A stretch of DNA of 64,000 nt from assembly GCA_001464335.1 (NCBI GenBank), contig LNEV01000001.1:1-64000 (forward strand), read 5' to 3'. Position 1 is the stretch's first letter, and each line of letters opens with the position of its first letter. A program made the translations under genes and the position numbers. Below the pieces are notes generated by a model, which had not been told where the DNA came from, ran no database searches, and worked only from the letters and a program-made list of their open reading frames with translations. Of the stretch, positions 9,002 to 17,641 are shown one piece after another. The DNA comes from Rhizobiales bacterium Ga0077545 (GTDB lineage: Bacteria > Pseudomonadota > Alphaproteobacteria > Rhizobiales > Methylopilaceae).

Positions 9002-9484
9002 ATGGGGGACAAGTTGAGCTCAGCACATGACGGGAACAGGACCAGCGCCGGAAAAATGGGCGTGTTCCGCTGCGATCTGCCGTTCGACATCATTGAGTGG
9101 AGCACCGGCGTCTACGACCTCTTCGAGCTTCCGCGCGGATTCCGCGTCTCGCGTGCCGAGACCCTGGGCTTTTACACCGAGGAGTCGCGTCAAAGGCTGG
9201 AAGACGTACGCACGCGGGCAATCCAGGACGGAGCGGGCTTCACGCTGGATGCGGAGATACTGACCGCGCTCGGAAAGACCCGCTGGATCCGCATAAATGC
9301 GACGGTCGCGTATGAGAACGGCGCGCCCACGCGGCTGTTCGGGACAAAGCAGGACATCACCGCAGAAAAGCTTGCGCTTGCGGGTGGCAGCCTGGCTGTC
9401 GGCTCTCCGCTTCGGCTCGAAAGCGGTACGCCGATGGCCGACGATGCCGGCGGCGCGTCCGCTGTGTCCGCGCCTGCCGGTTAA
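9002..9484 (+). CDS. Stand-alone PAS-domain protein
   Basis: A 160-residue protein whose body (about residues 18-125) is a PAS_3-like fold: IIEWSTGVYDLFELPRGF, TLGFYTEESRQRLEDVR and GAPTRLFGTKQDITAEKLAL, the last a typical PAC end. No kinase, cyclase or DNA-binding output domain follows; the last 35 residues are low complexity. It may sense a small ligand or redox state and act through a partner. Its TAA overlaps the stop of the convergent GlcG-like gene in the shared TTAA at 9481-9484. Confidence 0.7.
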   Translation: MGDKLSSAHDGNRTSAGKMGVFRCDLPFDIIEWSTGVYDLFELPRGFRVSRAETLGFYTEESRQRLEDVRTRAIQDGAGFTLDAEILTALGKTRWIRINATVAYENGAPTRLFGTKQDITAEKLALAGGSLAVGSPLRLESGTPMADDAGGASAVSAPAG

Positions 9485-9894
9485 CCTCCGTCCGCACCGA
9501 GCCCGGCGGCCTGGATGCCGCGGATGGCAGCCTTTTCGTCGTTGTCGGATGTTTCTCCGGACACGCCGACCGCGCCGACAATAGCGCCGGCCGCGTCACG
9601 CACGAGAACGCCGCCCGGCACAGGCACGAACATGCCGCCGACCGCGTGTGTCACGGCGGCGAGAAAATGCGGCGGGCGGGTTGCGATGGCGCGCGTGCCG
9701 AGGCCCATGGCAATGGCGGCATTGGCCTTGCCGATGGCGATCTCCGCCCGTTTCGTGCTCGTGCCGTTTTCCGACGCGAGCGAGCGGATGGCTCCCCGTT
9801 CATCGAGGACAGCCACCGCCAGTGGATTGTACCCGGCGTCTCGCGCGGCCCCAAGCGTTGCAGCCAGAATGGCCTGTGCGGTTTCAAGCTTCAC
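9481..9894 (-). CDS. GlcG/HbpS family protein
   Basis: A 137-residue GlcG/HbpS (DUF336) domain protein: LETAQAILAATLGAARDAG at the N-terminus and AGAIVGAVGVSGETSDNDEK near the C-terminus, the family hallmark. Members bind haem or cobalamin or act as small accessory proteins in organic-acid loci such as glycolate oxidase. A GTG start at 9894 is chosen because GGAGATCGACA precedes it; the frame extends to 9936 inside tctA. It is the last gene of the minus-strand operon, 16 bases after tctA. Confidence 0.75.
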   Translation of the reverse strand: MKLETAQAILAATLGAARDAGYNPLAVAVLDERGAIRSLASENGTSTKRAEIAIGKANAAIAMGLGTRAIATRPPHFLAAVTHAVGGMFVPVPGGVLVRDAAGAIVGAVGVSGETSDNDEKAAIRGIQAAGLGADGG

Positions 9895-9910
9895 TGTCGA
9901 TCTCCGTTGT

Positions 9911-11416
9911 TCAGGCTTCATCCTGAAACGCCTCACCGCGACTGCGGCTGACGGTCGGCAGCAGGACGAGCACGATCAGGGTCGCGGCCGCAAAGAGCAG
10001 CACGCCGCTTATGGGATTGGTGATGAAGGTAGCCGGATCGCCGTGCGACAGAAGCAGGGCGCGGCGCAGATATTCTTCCATCATCGGGCCGAGAATGAAG
10101 GCCAGCAACATCGGCGCGGGCTCGGCGCCGAGTTTGCGGAAGAGGTAGCCAAGAACCCCGAACACGCCCATGACGTAGAGGTCGAAGGTCGAATTGTTGA
10201 GGCTGAAGACGCCGATGCAGCAGAAAACGAGAATGCACGGATAGAGGAAATGGTAGGGCACCGAGATCAGCTTCACCCACAACCCGACAAGCGGCAGATT
10301 GAGGATCAGAAGCATCAGATTGCCGAGCCACATCGACACGATCAGGCCCCAGAAGAGCGCCGGCTGTTCTGTCATGACGGATGGGCCGGGCTGGATGCCT
10401 TGGATGATCATCGCACCGATCATGAGCGCCATCACGGCGTTCGAGGGAATGCCGAGGGTCAGCATGGGAATGAAGCTCGTCTGCGCGCCGGCATTGTTGG
10501 CGGATTCCGGCGCGGCGACGCCCTCGATCGCGCCTCGTCCGAACTCGCGCGGATTGCGCGACAGCTTTTTCTCGAGCGAATAGGCTCCGAACGCGGCCAG
10601 AAGGGCCCCGCCTCCCGGAAGAATCCCGAGCACTGAGCCGAAGGCTGTGCCCCGGAGAATGGGCTTGACCATCCGCCGGAAATCCTCGCGCGTCGGCATC
10701 AGGCTTGAGATCTTCATCGTATTGACGTCGCGGGTCATGCTGGACCCGAGGTTTCCGATGATCTCGCCGAGGCCGAACATCCCCATCGCCAGAATGGCAA
10801 AATCGAGCCCGTCTCCGAGCTGGGGGATATCCCAGCTGTAGCGCTGCATGCCCGAATTCACGTCGGTGCCGACGAAACCGAGAAGAAGACCGAGCATAAT
10901 CATGCCGAAGGCGTGCAGCAGCGAACCGTGTGCCAGAACGACCGAGGCGATGAGACCAAGGACCATCAACGAGAAATATTCGGCGGGGCCGAATTCGAGC
11001 GCGAGACCTGCCAGCGGCGGTGCAAATAAAACGATGACGATGGTCGCGATGGTTCCGGCGACGAACGAGCCGATCGCAGCGGTTGCGAGAGCGACGCCGG
11101 CACGGCCCTGGCGGGCCATCTGATAGCCATCCAGCATGGTGACGACGGAGGAGCTTTCCCCCGGCAGATTGACGAGGATCGCCGTGGTCGAGCCGCCATA
11201 CTGGGCGCCGTAATAAATGCCCGCGAGCATGATCAAAGAGGTGTCGGCCGGAAGGCCGAAGGTGAGCGGCAGCAGCATCGCGATCGTGGCGACCGGACCG
11301 AGGCCGGGAAGCACGCCGATCGCGGTGCCGAGAAGAACGCCTATGAAGCAATACAGGAGGTTCCAGGCGCTGAACGCCGTCTCGACACCGAGCAGAAGAT
11401 TGGAAAGCAGATCCAC
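9911..11416 (-). CDS. TTT-family large membrane subunit (TctA), second system
   Basis: A 501-residue TctA permease with TAIGVLPGLGPVATIAMLLP, LAGIYYGAQYGGSTTAILVN and ESANNAGAQTSFIPMLTLGI. It is clearly homologous to the TctA at 2976 but diverged, so this is a separate transporter rather than a recent duplicate. The start is GTG (11416) with GAGGAGAG four bases upstream. It follows tctB by 10 bases. Confidence 0.92.
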   Translation of the reverse strand: MDLLSNLLLGVETAFSAWNLLYCFIGVLLGTAIGVLPGLGPVATIAMLLPLTFGLPADTSLIMLAGIYYGAQYGGSTTAILVNLPGESSSVVTMLDGYQMARQGRAGVALATAAIGSFVAGTIATIVIVLFAPPLAGLALEFGPAEYFSLMVLGLIASVVLAHGSLLHAFGMIMLGLLLGFVGTDVNSGMQRYSWDIPQLGDGLDFAILAMGMFGLGEIIGNLGSSMTRDVNTMKISSLMPTREDFRRMVKPILRGTAFGSVLGILPGGGALLAAFGAYSLEKKLSRNPREFGRGAIEGVAAPESANNAGAQTSFIPMLTLGIPSNAVMALMIGAMIIQGIQPGPSVMTEQPALFWGLIVSMWLGNLMLLILNLPLVGLWVKLISVPYHFLYPCILVFCCIGVFSLNNSTFDLYVMGVFGVLGYLFRKLGAEPAPMLLAFILGPMMEEYLRRALLLSHGDPATFITNPISGVLLFAAATLIVLVLLPTVSRSRGEAFQDEA

Positions 11417-11426
11417 CGGTCTCTCC

Positions 11427-11891
11427 TCAGAAGCTGAACCACGGACCGATCAGCGGAAGCGGAACGCCAAGCCCCTGCACGAACAGCAGGCAACACGCGG
11501 CGACGAAGACAACGAGCCCCGCAAGTGCGTACCACCGGAAGCGGAAGTCCGGGCTGGCGCAAGCGCTGATCAGGACGAGCGCGAAGATCGACGGAATGAG
11601 GCCGATGCGAGTGACAAAGAAGGCAAAGAAAACCACGCCGCCAATCACGCCGAGAAGCGGACGCGGTGCGAGCTTCCCCACGGCTTCGCCGTCGATGCGT
11701 ACGGAGCGGATCAGCGAGACGATTCCAAAAACGATCAGGATCGTCGCGATGACCGACGGCATGTAGCCGGGGCCCATGCGGCCGGCTGTGCCAAGCGGAT
11801 AGCCAAGGCCGACCCAGAGGCCGACGACCCCGAAGGAGAGATAGACAACACCAAGCCAGAATTCCTTTGGCGCGCGCACCACAGGCTGCAT
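11427..11891 (-). CDS. TTT-family small membrane subunit (TctB), second system
   Basis: A 154-residue membrane protein: FWLGVVYLSFGVVGLWVGLG, MPSVIATILIVFGIVSLI, LLGVIGGVVFFAFFVTRIGL and a C-terminal pair of segments, the TctB pattern. The ATG at 11891 is used because the upstream extension in the same frame is hydrophilic and unlike TctB. It lies between tctC (stop 11965) and tctA. Confidence 0.85.
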   Translation of the reverse strand: MQPVVRAPKEFWLGVVYLSFGVVGLWVGLGYPLGTAGRMGPGYMPSVIATILIVFGIVSLIRSVRIDGEAVGKLAPRPLLGVIGGVVFFAFFVTRIGLIPSIFALVLISACASPDFRFRWYALAGLVVFVAACCLLFVQGLGVPLPLIGPWFSF

Positions 11892-11964
11892 TGCACGTCT
11901 CCCCAAGCGATCCGCTGAAGGCCCGGGCGAAGGTGTCACGCTTCGCCCGGGTTCATCCAAGTCG

Positions 11965-12966
11965 TCAGTCCAGCTTGGCGCCGGAATCCTGAACGACCTT
12001 GCCCCATTTCTCGTAATCGCGCTTGATCGCCTGCGCGAACTGCTCCGGCGTGCCGCCGATCACGTCGCCGCCTTCCTGAAGCACCTTCTCGCGAACGTCG
12101 TCCGCCTTGATCGCTTCGTTCGCAGCCGTGTTGAGGGCCGCAACGACATCGGCGGGCGTGCCGGCGGGAACGAGAAATCCGTACCAGGTTGCCGCATCGA
12201 AGCCGGGATAGCCCAGCTCCTCGATTGTCTGCACATCCGGGAGCGCCGGGCTGCGCTTGGTCGCGGTCACCGCGATGGGGCGAAGCTTGCCCGCGCGGAT
12301 CTGGGAGAGAGCGGTCGGCACCGATGACAGCATGACCGGCACACGTCCGCCCATGACGTCGGTCAAGGCGGGAGCTGCGCCCTTGTAGGGGATGTGGTTG
12401 AACTTGATCTCGGCGGTTTTCTGGAAGAGCTCTGCGGTCATGTGCGAGATCGTGCCGTTGCCGGGCGTTGCGAGGGCCATGCCCTGTTTGTCGGCCTTCG
12501 CCGCCGTCACGACGTCGCTCAGGGCCTTCAGGTTGGACTCCGCATTGACGACCATGACATTGGGAGCATCGGCCAGAAGAATGACCGGCGTGAAATCCTT
12601 CATGGGGTCGAAGGAAAGCTTCGAATAAAGCCAGGGGTTGATCGCAAAATGCGCGATCTGCCCGATGAGGATCGTGTAGCCGTCGGCCGGGGACTTGGCG
12701 ACATAATCGACCGCGATGTTGCCGCCCGCGCCGGGCTTGTTCTCGACGACCACCGGCTGCTTGAGAATGCTGCCGACCCGATCGCCGATGACGCGCGCCA
12801 TGACGTCCATGCCGCCGCCGGCGGTGCCGGGAACGACGAGTTTTATGGCCCTGTCCGGATAGGCCTGGGCATTGGCCCCGGACAGAGACAGGCTTGCACC
12901 GAGCGCCACCGCCCCTGCAAGCACACAGCGCCGGGAAAGTTTGGCAGTCCTTGCATTTCTGGCCAT
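11965..12966 (-). CDS. TTT-family substrate-binding protein (TctC), second system
   Basis: A 333-residue Bug/TctC binding protein. The signal region has LSRRCVLAG and a hydrophobic stretch ending ANAQAYPDR, compatible with Tat export. Family motifs are IKLVVPGTAGGGMDVMAR and NKPGAGGNIAVDYV. The ATG at 12966 is preceded by GGAGG. It is preceded in the operon by two MBL-fold proteins and an oxaloacetate-decarboxylase-like lyase, suggesting a C4- or C6-type carboxylate or a derivative as ligand. Confidence 0.92.
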   Translation of the reverse strand: MARNARTAKLSRRCVLAGAVALGASLSLSGANAQAYPDRAIKLVVPGTAGGGMDVMARVIGDRVGSILKQPVVVENKPGAGGNIAVDYVAKSPADGYTILIGQIAHFAINPWLYSKLSFDPMKDFTPVILLADAPNVMVVNAESNLKALSDVVTAAKADKQGMALATPGNGTISHMTAELFQKTAEIKFNHIPYKGAAPALTDVMGGRVPVMLSSVPTALSQIRAGKLRPIAVTATKRSPALPDVQTIEELGYPGFDAATWYGFLVPAGTPADVVAALNTAANEAIKADDVREKVLQEGGDVIGGTPEQFAQAIKRDYEKWGKVVQDSGAKLD

Positions 12967-13025
12967 TTGGTTTCCTCCGTGGTTTTTGTGATTTGTCTGG
13001 CCTGCTTGTTTTGTCTCACGCCTTG

Positions 13026-13835
13026 TCATTGCGGCGGCGGAAGGCCGGTCTCGGTCCCCGATTCCGGAACCGAGCTTCCATACAAAAGGCCGTCCCGAAT
13101 CTTGGGAACGGTTTGTGCCGGGTCCAGAATGGGAAGCCCGTGCGCCGGGCCGATGACTTTCACGTCGAGTTTCTCGACAAGCCATTGCAGCCGGTCTGTA
13201 TAGACATTCATGTCCGTGAACTTCGTCCAGAAGAGCGCGCGGTCGGCAAAAACAGCGGACACTTCGGGAATGTTCAGCGATACGGCTTCTTCGGCAAAGA
13301 GGCCGCAATGCCCGTCCTCGTGATAGTGGCTGTATGCAAAGCCGTCCCCGGGGAACAGCACGTTCTCCTTCGTGTCGAAGCCCCACCATGTGGTCCGCAA
13401 ATCGCGGATCACCGGCTCGACAACGAGAAAGGATCTGCCGCCCAGATCCACGCTGTCGCCGGCCCTCATGTCCAGCATGCGGCCTTCGAGATGAGGGAAG
13501 GCGAGATGGTAGTCGCAGAGGTCGCCGCAGAGCACGGCGTCCGGATAGCGAGAGAGCACACGTCCGAGCCCGCCCGAATGGGGGGTCTCCTGATGCGTCA
13601 CGAAAAGATATTTCAGCGGGGGGCGATCGATGAGAAGCTTGGCGAGCTGGCGCTCAAGAAGCGGAAAGTCCTTCGGATGCCCTGTTTCGATGAGCATGCA
13701 GGCATCTTCGCCGACCACGAGATAAGCCGCATTGTAGGTATGATAGATCTTCCCGTTCGCGCGCTGCTCGAGGCAGTCTCCAAGCCAGAATACGCCGTCG
13801 GCGATCTCGCGCGGAAGAGTCTTGCGTTGGCACAT
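13026..13835 (-). CDS. MBL-fold protein of the ODP (flavodiiron-like) type, ligands mostly kept
   Basis: A 269-residue metallo-beta-lactamase-fold protein. The metal motif reads H81-Q-E83-T-P-H86 (VTHQETPHSGG), as in oxygen-binding diiron proteins (HxExDH) except that Pro replaces the Asp. Asp164 (FPGDGF) and His232 (GPAHG) supply later ligands. ODP-type domains bind di-iron and react with oxygen, nitric oxide or peroxides; some MBL relatives are hydrolases. The ATG at 13835 is preferred to GTG at 13844 because GAGGTG lies at a good distance. It directly follows a second copy that has lost the site. Confidence 0.75.
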   Translation of the reverse strand: MCQRKTLPREIADGVFWLGDCLEQRANGKIYHTYNAAYLVVGEDACMLIETGHPKDFPLLERQLAKLLIDRPPLKYLFVTHQETPHSGGLGRVLSRYPDAVLCGDLCDYHLAFPHLEGRMLDMRAGDSVDLGGRSFLVVEPVIRDLRTTWWGFDTKENVLFPGDGFAYSHYHEDGHCGLFAEEAVSLNIPEVSAVFADRALFWTKFTDMNVYTDRLQWLVEKLDVKVIGPAHGLPILDPAQTVPKIRDGLLYGSSVPESGTETGLPPPQ

Positions 13836-13840
13836 GGGTG

Positions 13841-14770
13841 TCACCTCAATTCGTCGCGGTCGACATAGCGGGGAGCAACGACGCTCCGATCGAGATCACG
13901 CAGGACCTCGTCGAACATCGCGAACTGACGTTCGACGAGTGCGCGTCCCCTCAGCACTTTCCCATAGCCCGGCGCGATGTTCTCGATGTCGTACCGGTCG
14001 AACACTTCGGAAATTTTCCGTCTGAGCGATTCCGTGTCGCCGCCTTCGAGCCACCAGTATCGGGTGTTCAGGAGAAAGCTGCGGATGTGCGCAGCAGTCG
14101 TCGTGTTGTCATCCGCCGATGTCTCCCACGGGCCGTGCTCGCTCTGTGCCCATTCGTGAGAAAAGCTGTCGGACGTGAAGAGCGTGCGTGTCGCGGGATC
14201 GAAGATCCACCGTGTGCCGATGAGGCGTATCGGCGCCTGAAAGGCATCGATTGCCCGTGTCTGTTGCGCGCCGACATGCAGTGTCTGCTTGCGAGCGACG
14301 AGTGTGGTCTTCAGATTGTAGGGCTTGGCGGCGCCGCGTGAGGCGGCATCGGAACGGCCGCCGAAATCGACCCACAGGGCGGCATCGGGATTGCCGGAAT
14401 AGCACTGGATGACGTTGAAGCGGTCGGCGATGGCCTCGACATTGCAGACGGACATGTATTCGTTGATGCGCAGCGGATAGATCGACAAGGTCGCATCGGG
14501 TTCGAGAACGCTTTCAATCTGCGCGATGAGGGAGTGTACGTGCGCTGTGTATCCGCTGTCGAGCAGGATGGCGTCTTTGCCTTCCTTGATCAGATAGCAA
14601 TTCGATGCCGTAAAGCCACGGGCGTCTGCGGGGTAGGAGCTGACGCGCCCGTCAAGCGCAAAGATATTCTGCAGCGCGTAAAGACGGCCGGGAGCAATCG
14701 TCGTTATGTGAGACGGCGGGTCTTTCCGGGCGGGAGGAGAGGGCGCACGCAGGACGTCTGTGTCAGGCAT
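13841..14770 (-). CDS. MBL-fold protein of the ODP type with a degenerate metal site
   Basis: A 309-residue MBL-fold protein paralogous in layout to its neighbour. Where a metal motif is expected it has R101-I-N-E-Y-M (LRINEYMSVCN). The bridging Asp is kept (TSDSF, Asp201), but the last His is Tyr269 in APGYG. It may therefore bind no di-metal centre and act as a partner of the active copy, or use a different chemistry. It overlaps the upstream lyase gene by 8 bases. Confidence 0.7.
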   Translation of the reverse strand: MPDTDVLRAPSPPARKDPPSHITTIAPGRLYALQNIFALDGRVSSYPADARGFTASNCYLIKEGKDAILLDSGYTAHVHSLIAQIESVLEPDATLSIYPLRINEYMSVCNVEAIADRFNVIQCYSGNPDAALWVDFGGRSDAASRGAAKPYNLKTTLVARKQTLHVGAQQTRAIDAFQAPIRLIGTRWIFDPATRTLFTSDSFSHEWAQSEHGPWETSADDNTTTAAHIRSFLLNTRYWWLEGGDTESLRRKISEVFDRYDIENIAPGYGKVLRGRALVERQFAMFDEVLRDLDRSVVAPRYVDRDELR

Positions 14771-15614
14771 TCAGATACTCCTCGCTCCAGCGCGCGTGGT
14801 CCGCGGCGCGGCTCAGTGTGGGGATGGTGGCCGGATCGATGGCGTTGTCGGCCGGTTCGCCGTTTCTCAGCCGGCGCATCGTGTCCGATACGGCCTGGAT
14901 CGCGGCCTGCAGGGGCAGGTGCCCCTGGAGCGCAATACGCACGCCAAGCCCGGCCAGATAGGCCCTGTCTCGCAGCTCACCGGGAACCGAACCGAGCAGA
15001 ACAGGGACGCTCATGCGCGCGCAGAACTTCTCGAGATCAGCGCGGTTCTTGAGCCCTGACAGGAAGACGGCATCTGCCCCCGCATGCTGATAGGCCAGGC
15101 AGCGTTCGATGGCGTCGTCGATGCCGCTGATCGCGGGAGCGCTGGTGCGGCCGGCAATGACAAGCTGCTGATCGTCCCGCGCGGCAAGCGCGGCCCGGAT
15201 TTTCCCGACGCCTTCCTCCTTCGACAGAAGGCGGCTTCCCTTCGCGCCGAACGGAGCGGGAAGTTCGGTGTCTTCGATGGTCAACGCCGCAACGCCCGCG
15301 TTCTCCAGCTCTTCGACCGTACGCATCACGTTGAGCGCATTACCGTAACCGTGGTCCGCATCGACGATGAGCGGAACGTCGCAAGCGCGTGTAATGCGCC
15401 GTGCCTGTTCGGCGAATTCGCTGAGGGTGATGAGAACAAGATCGGGCGCGCCGAGCACGGCGAGGGACGCGGTCGAGCCGGCCAGCATGGCGCTTTCGAA
15501 TCCGGCGTCCTGTGCGATCCGCGCAGAAAGCGCATCGTAGACGGAGGCTGGAAAGAAACACTCCGCTCCGGCCAGCGCATCTCGCAGGCGGCGGCGACGC
15601 GCATTGGCTTTCAC
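14763..15614 (-). CDS. Isocitrate lyase/PEP mutase family, oxaloacetate decarboxylase-like
   Basis: A 283-residue TIM-barrel enzyme of the isocitrate lyase/PEP mutase superfamily. It follows, as I remember it, the Pseudomonas oxaloacetate decarboxylase subgroup closely: VYDALSARIAQDAGFE, APDLVLITLSEFAEQARR, DADHGYGNALNVMRTV and AALTIEDTELPAPFG. The DADHGYGN segment carries the metal-binding Asp. Expected chemistry is C-C cleavage of a 2-oxo-dicarboxylate. The start is GTG with GGGAGAAG upstream. It is the first gene of the seven-gene minus operon and is divergent from a LysR regulator. Confidence 0.8.
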   Translation of the reverse strand: MKANARRRRLRDALAGAECFFPASVYDALSARIAQDAGFESAMLAGSTASLAVLGAPDLVLITLSEFAEQARRITRACDVPLIVDADHGYGNALNVMRTVEELENAGVAALTIEDTELPAPFGAKGSRLLSKEEGVGKIRAALAARDDQQLVIAGRTSAPAISGIDDAIERCLAYQHAGADAVFLSGLKNRADLEKFCARMSVPVLLGSVPGELRDRAYLAGLGVRIALQGHLPLQAAIQAVSDTMRRLRNGEPADNAIDPATIPTLSRAADHARWSEEYLNA

Positions 15615-15752
15615 GGCGTCTTCTCCCTTGCGCTTCGTGCCTCTTTTTCGCGGGCATCGAGCTGCTTTTTCTTGGAAGCGATCTAGGAGTGGCTTTCGTG
15701 GAGCGTCAAACGAGTTATAGTCCTCCTATTGTGAGAAAAACTCAAAGCGACG

Positions 15753-16646
15753 ATGAAACTCCCTCCGCTCAATGCCGTCCGGGCTTTTGAAGCTGCCGGA
15801 CGGCTGGAAAATTTCAGCAAGGCCGCTGCGGAGCTGAAGGTGACGCCGGGTGCGGTGAGCCGTCAGGTCCGCAAGCTCGAGGAGTTTCTCGGGGTAGAAC
15901 TGTTCCTGCGAGTCGGAACGGAGGTGCGCCTCACGGAGCAGGGGCGCGCCTACCGGGACGCCGTGGAGGACGCGCTCGGGAGGCTGGAGGCGGGCACGCA
16001 ACGCATTCGTGCATCAGAGGACAACGCGCCCCTTCATATCTGGGGATCGCGCTTCTTTATCCGCCTGTGGCTCCTGCCGCGACTGCCGGATTTCCAGCAG
16101 CGCCATCCGGAGCAGGAGGTCATGATCACGAGCGCCCTGCCGACCGATCCGGTGCCGAGCGCGTTCGATGTGGCCATAAGGCTCGGCCCGGAAAAGCGCC
16201 CCGGCTATCGCTCCGATCTCCTGATCCGGCGCGTGATGGTTCCGGTTTGCAGCCCGTCATTTCGTGCCGCCAATCCCGATCTGCGCCGGCCGGAGGATCT
16301 TGAGCACATCACTTTGCTGCAGACGCCTCTCGGCTCGCAGGAATGGGAGAAATGGTATGAGGTGACGGGCGCGCCGCCGGTGACTTTGCGAAACCGCATC
16401 ACGTTCACCAGTTCCGACATCGCCTACAGCGCCGCGCTCGATGGGCTCGGGGTCGTTCTCGGCCGTCGAGGCTTCTTCGAAACGGACCTTCAGCGCGGCA
16501 ATCTCGTGACGCTCTTCGATCACTGTTATTATGCGGACGACGCGTTCTATCTGATCTACAAGGAGCACACCCCGCAAATGCCCCGGATCATCCGGTTCAG
16601 GGCGTGGCTCAACGAGCAGATCGAGAGCCAGAACGTCGCGGGTTGA
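15753..16646 (+). CDS. LysR-family regulator (GcvA-like)
   Basis: A 297-residue LysR regulator. The winged helix-turn-helix is at residues 5-62 (LNAVRAFEAAGRLENFSKAA, TPGAVSRQVRKLEEFLG), followed by a periplasmic-binding-fold effector domain. The PPLNAVRAFEAAGR start is typical of the GcvA subgroup. It is divergent from the lyase-MBL-tct operon, with a 138-bp shared intergenic region, so it is the obvious candidate activator of that operon. It ends 4 bases before the convergent hydrolase stop. Confidence 0.88.
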   Translation: MKLPPLNAVRAFEAAGRLENFSKAAAELKVTPGAVSRQVRKLEEFLGVELFLRVGTEVRLTEQGRAYRDAVEDALGRLEAGTQRIRASEDNAPLHIWGSRFFIRLWLLPRLPDFQQRHPEQEVMITSALPTDPVPSAFDVAIRLGPEKRPGYRSDLLIRRVMVPVCSPSFRAANPDLRRPEDLEHITLLQTPLGSQEWEKWYEVTGAPPVTLRNRITFTSSDIAYSAALDGLGVVLGRRGFFETDLQRGNLVTLFDHCYYADDAFYLIYKEHTPQMPRIIRFRAWLNEQIESQNVAG

Positions 16647-16650
16647 GGCT

Positions 16651-17526
16651 CTAGCGCGGCTGCGCGAGCATCCAGTTGATTTCGCTCCGCCAGTCGATCA
16701 TCCGGATCGGCGTGCCGTGCGTGCCCGTCTCGAAGCGAACGAACCGCGCCGGATATCCGGGGTCCTTGGCGAGGATCGAGCGGAAGAAACGCTCCTGGCC
16801 TGCCACCGGGAAAACATTGTCGCCGCTGCCATGCCCGAAGAGAACGGGCACCTTCGCGCGAAACGCGGTGCTGGCAAGAAAGCCTTCGTCGGTCAGCGAG
16901 CCCAGCAGAAGAAGGCCGCCGAGACGCGGCCCGATCACGGGATCGCGGGCGAGCTTCCAGCACAAGGCGCCGCCCATCGATCCGCACGCGACGATGATCG
17001 GAGCGTTCAGGGAACGTCCGACATAATGATGGAGAAGAGCCTTGATCTCGGCCGCGCCGCGATCGGAGAAGTCCGAAAAATCGGGCGACAGATAAAGCCC
17101 GCGATTGGCGGCCATCAAATTCTTGATGCGGTTGAAATTGCCGCCGAACGTCACGTCGTCGACGCCCTGTTTGCGGCTTCCGCCCTGGCCGTGCAGGTAC
17201 ACCGTGATGACCGCGGCGTGGTCGAGCTGGCCCACGGCGAAATGACGGAGTGTACCGACGCTCGTATCGAGCGCGATGTCACGTTGAACCTTGCGGACGC
17301 CGGTCGAGACAAAGCGCCGATGCGCACGCTTCTGGGGCACCTCATCGCGCTGGTCGATGTCCCGCGCCTCGCGATAATCAAGCACCCGATAGTGGTCTCC
17401 CTCGCTCGAGAGGATCGCGGGATAGGCGAACAGATCATCCTTGAACGGTTTCAGGGCCTGCGCCTGAGCATGACCGGCGGCAATCAACGCTCCGGCGATC
17501 AGGCATCCCAACGAAAATGCGCGCAT
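16651..17526 (-). CDS. Exported alpha/beta hydrolase
   Basis: A 291-residue protein with an N-terminal signal peptide (LGCLIAGALIAAGHAQAQA). The alpha/beta-hydrolase elements are VYLHGQGGSR (oxyanion region), CGSMGGALC (nucleophilic Ser in GxSxG-like context), GHGSGDNVFP (Asp) and ETGTHGTP (His). The natural substrate is unknown; an esterase or lipase role in the periplasm is inferred. Confidence 0.7.
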   Translation of the reverse strand: MRAFSLGCLIAGALIAAGHAQAQALKPFKDDLFAYPAILSSEGDHYRVLDYREARDIDQRDEVPQKRAHRRFVSTGVRKVQRDIALDTSVGTLRHFAVGQLDHAAVITVYLHGQGGSRKQGVDDVTFGGNFNRIKNLMAANRGLYLSPDFSDFSDRGAAEIKALLHHYVGRSLNAPIIVACGSMGGALCWKLARDPVIGPRLGGLLLLGSLTDEGFLASTAFRAKVPVLFGHGSGDNVFPVAGQERFFRSILAKDPGYPARFVRFETGTHGTPIRMIDWRSEINWMLAQPR

Positions 17527-17641
17527 ATCAACCCCATGACAGGAGCCGCGTCATCACTCGCTTCCGCGATGCCCGGCCCATCGGATACGGCTCTGATTCC
17601 GGCATTGATACCACGCGTTGAGTCTCAATCCACCTACCGCC

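Noticed and set aside
9481-9484. TTAA shared as stop codon by two convergent genes
   Set aside because: Compact convergent gene ends are common; no functional meaning is evident.
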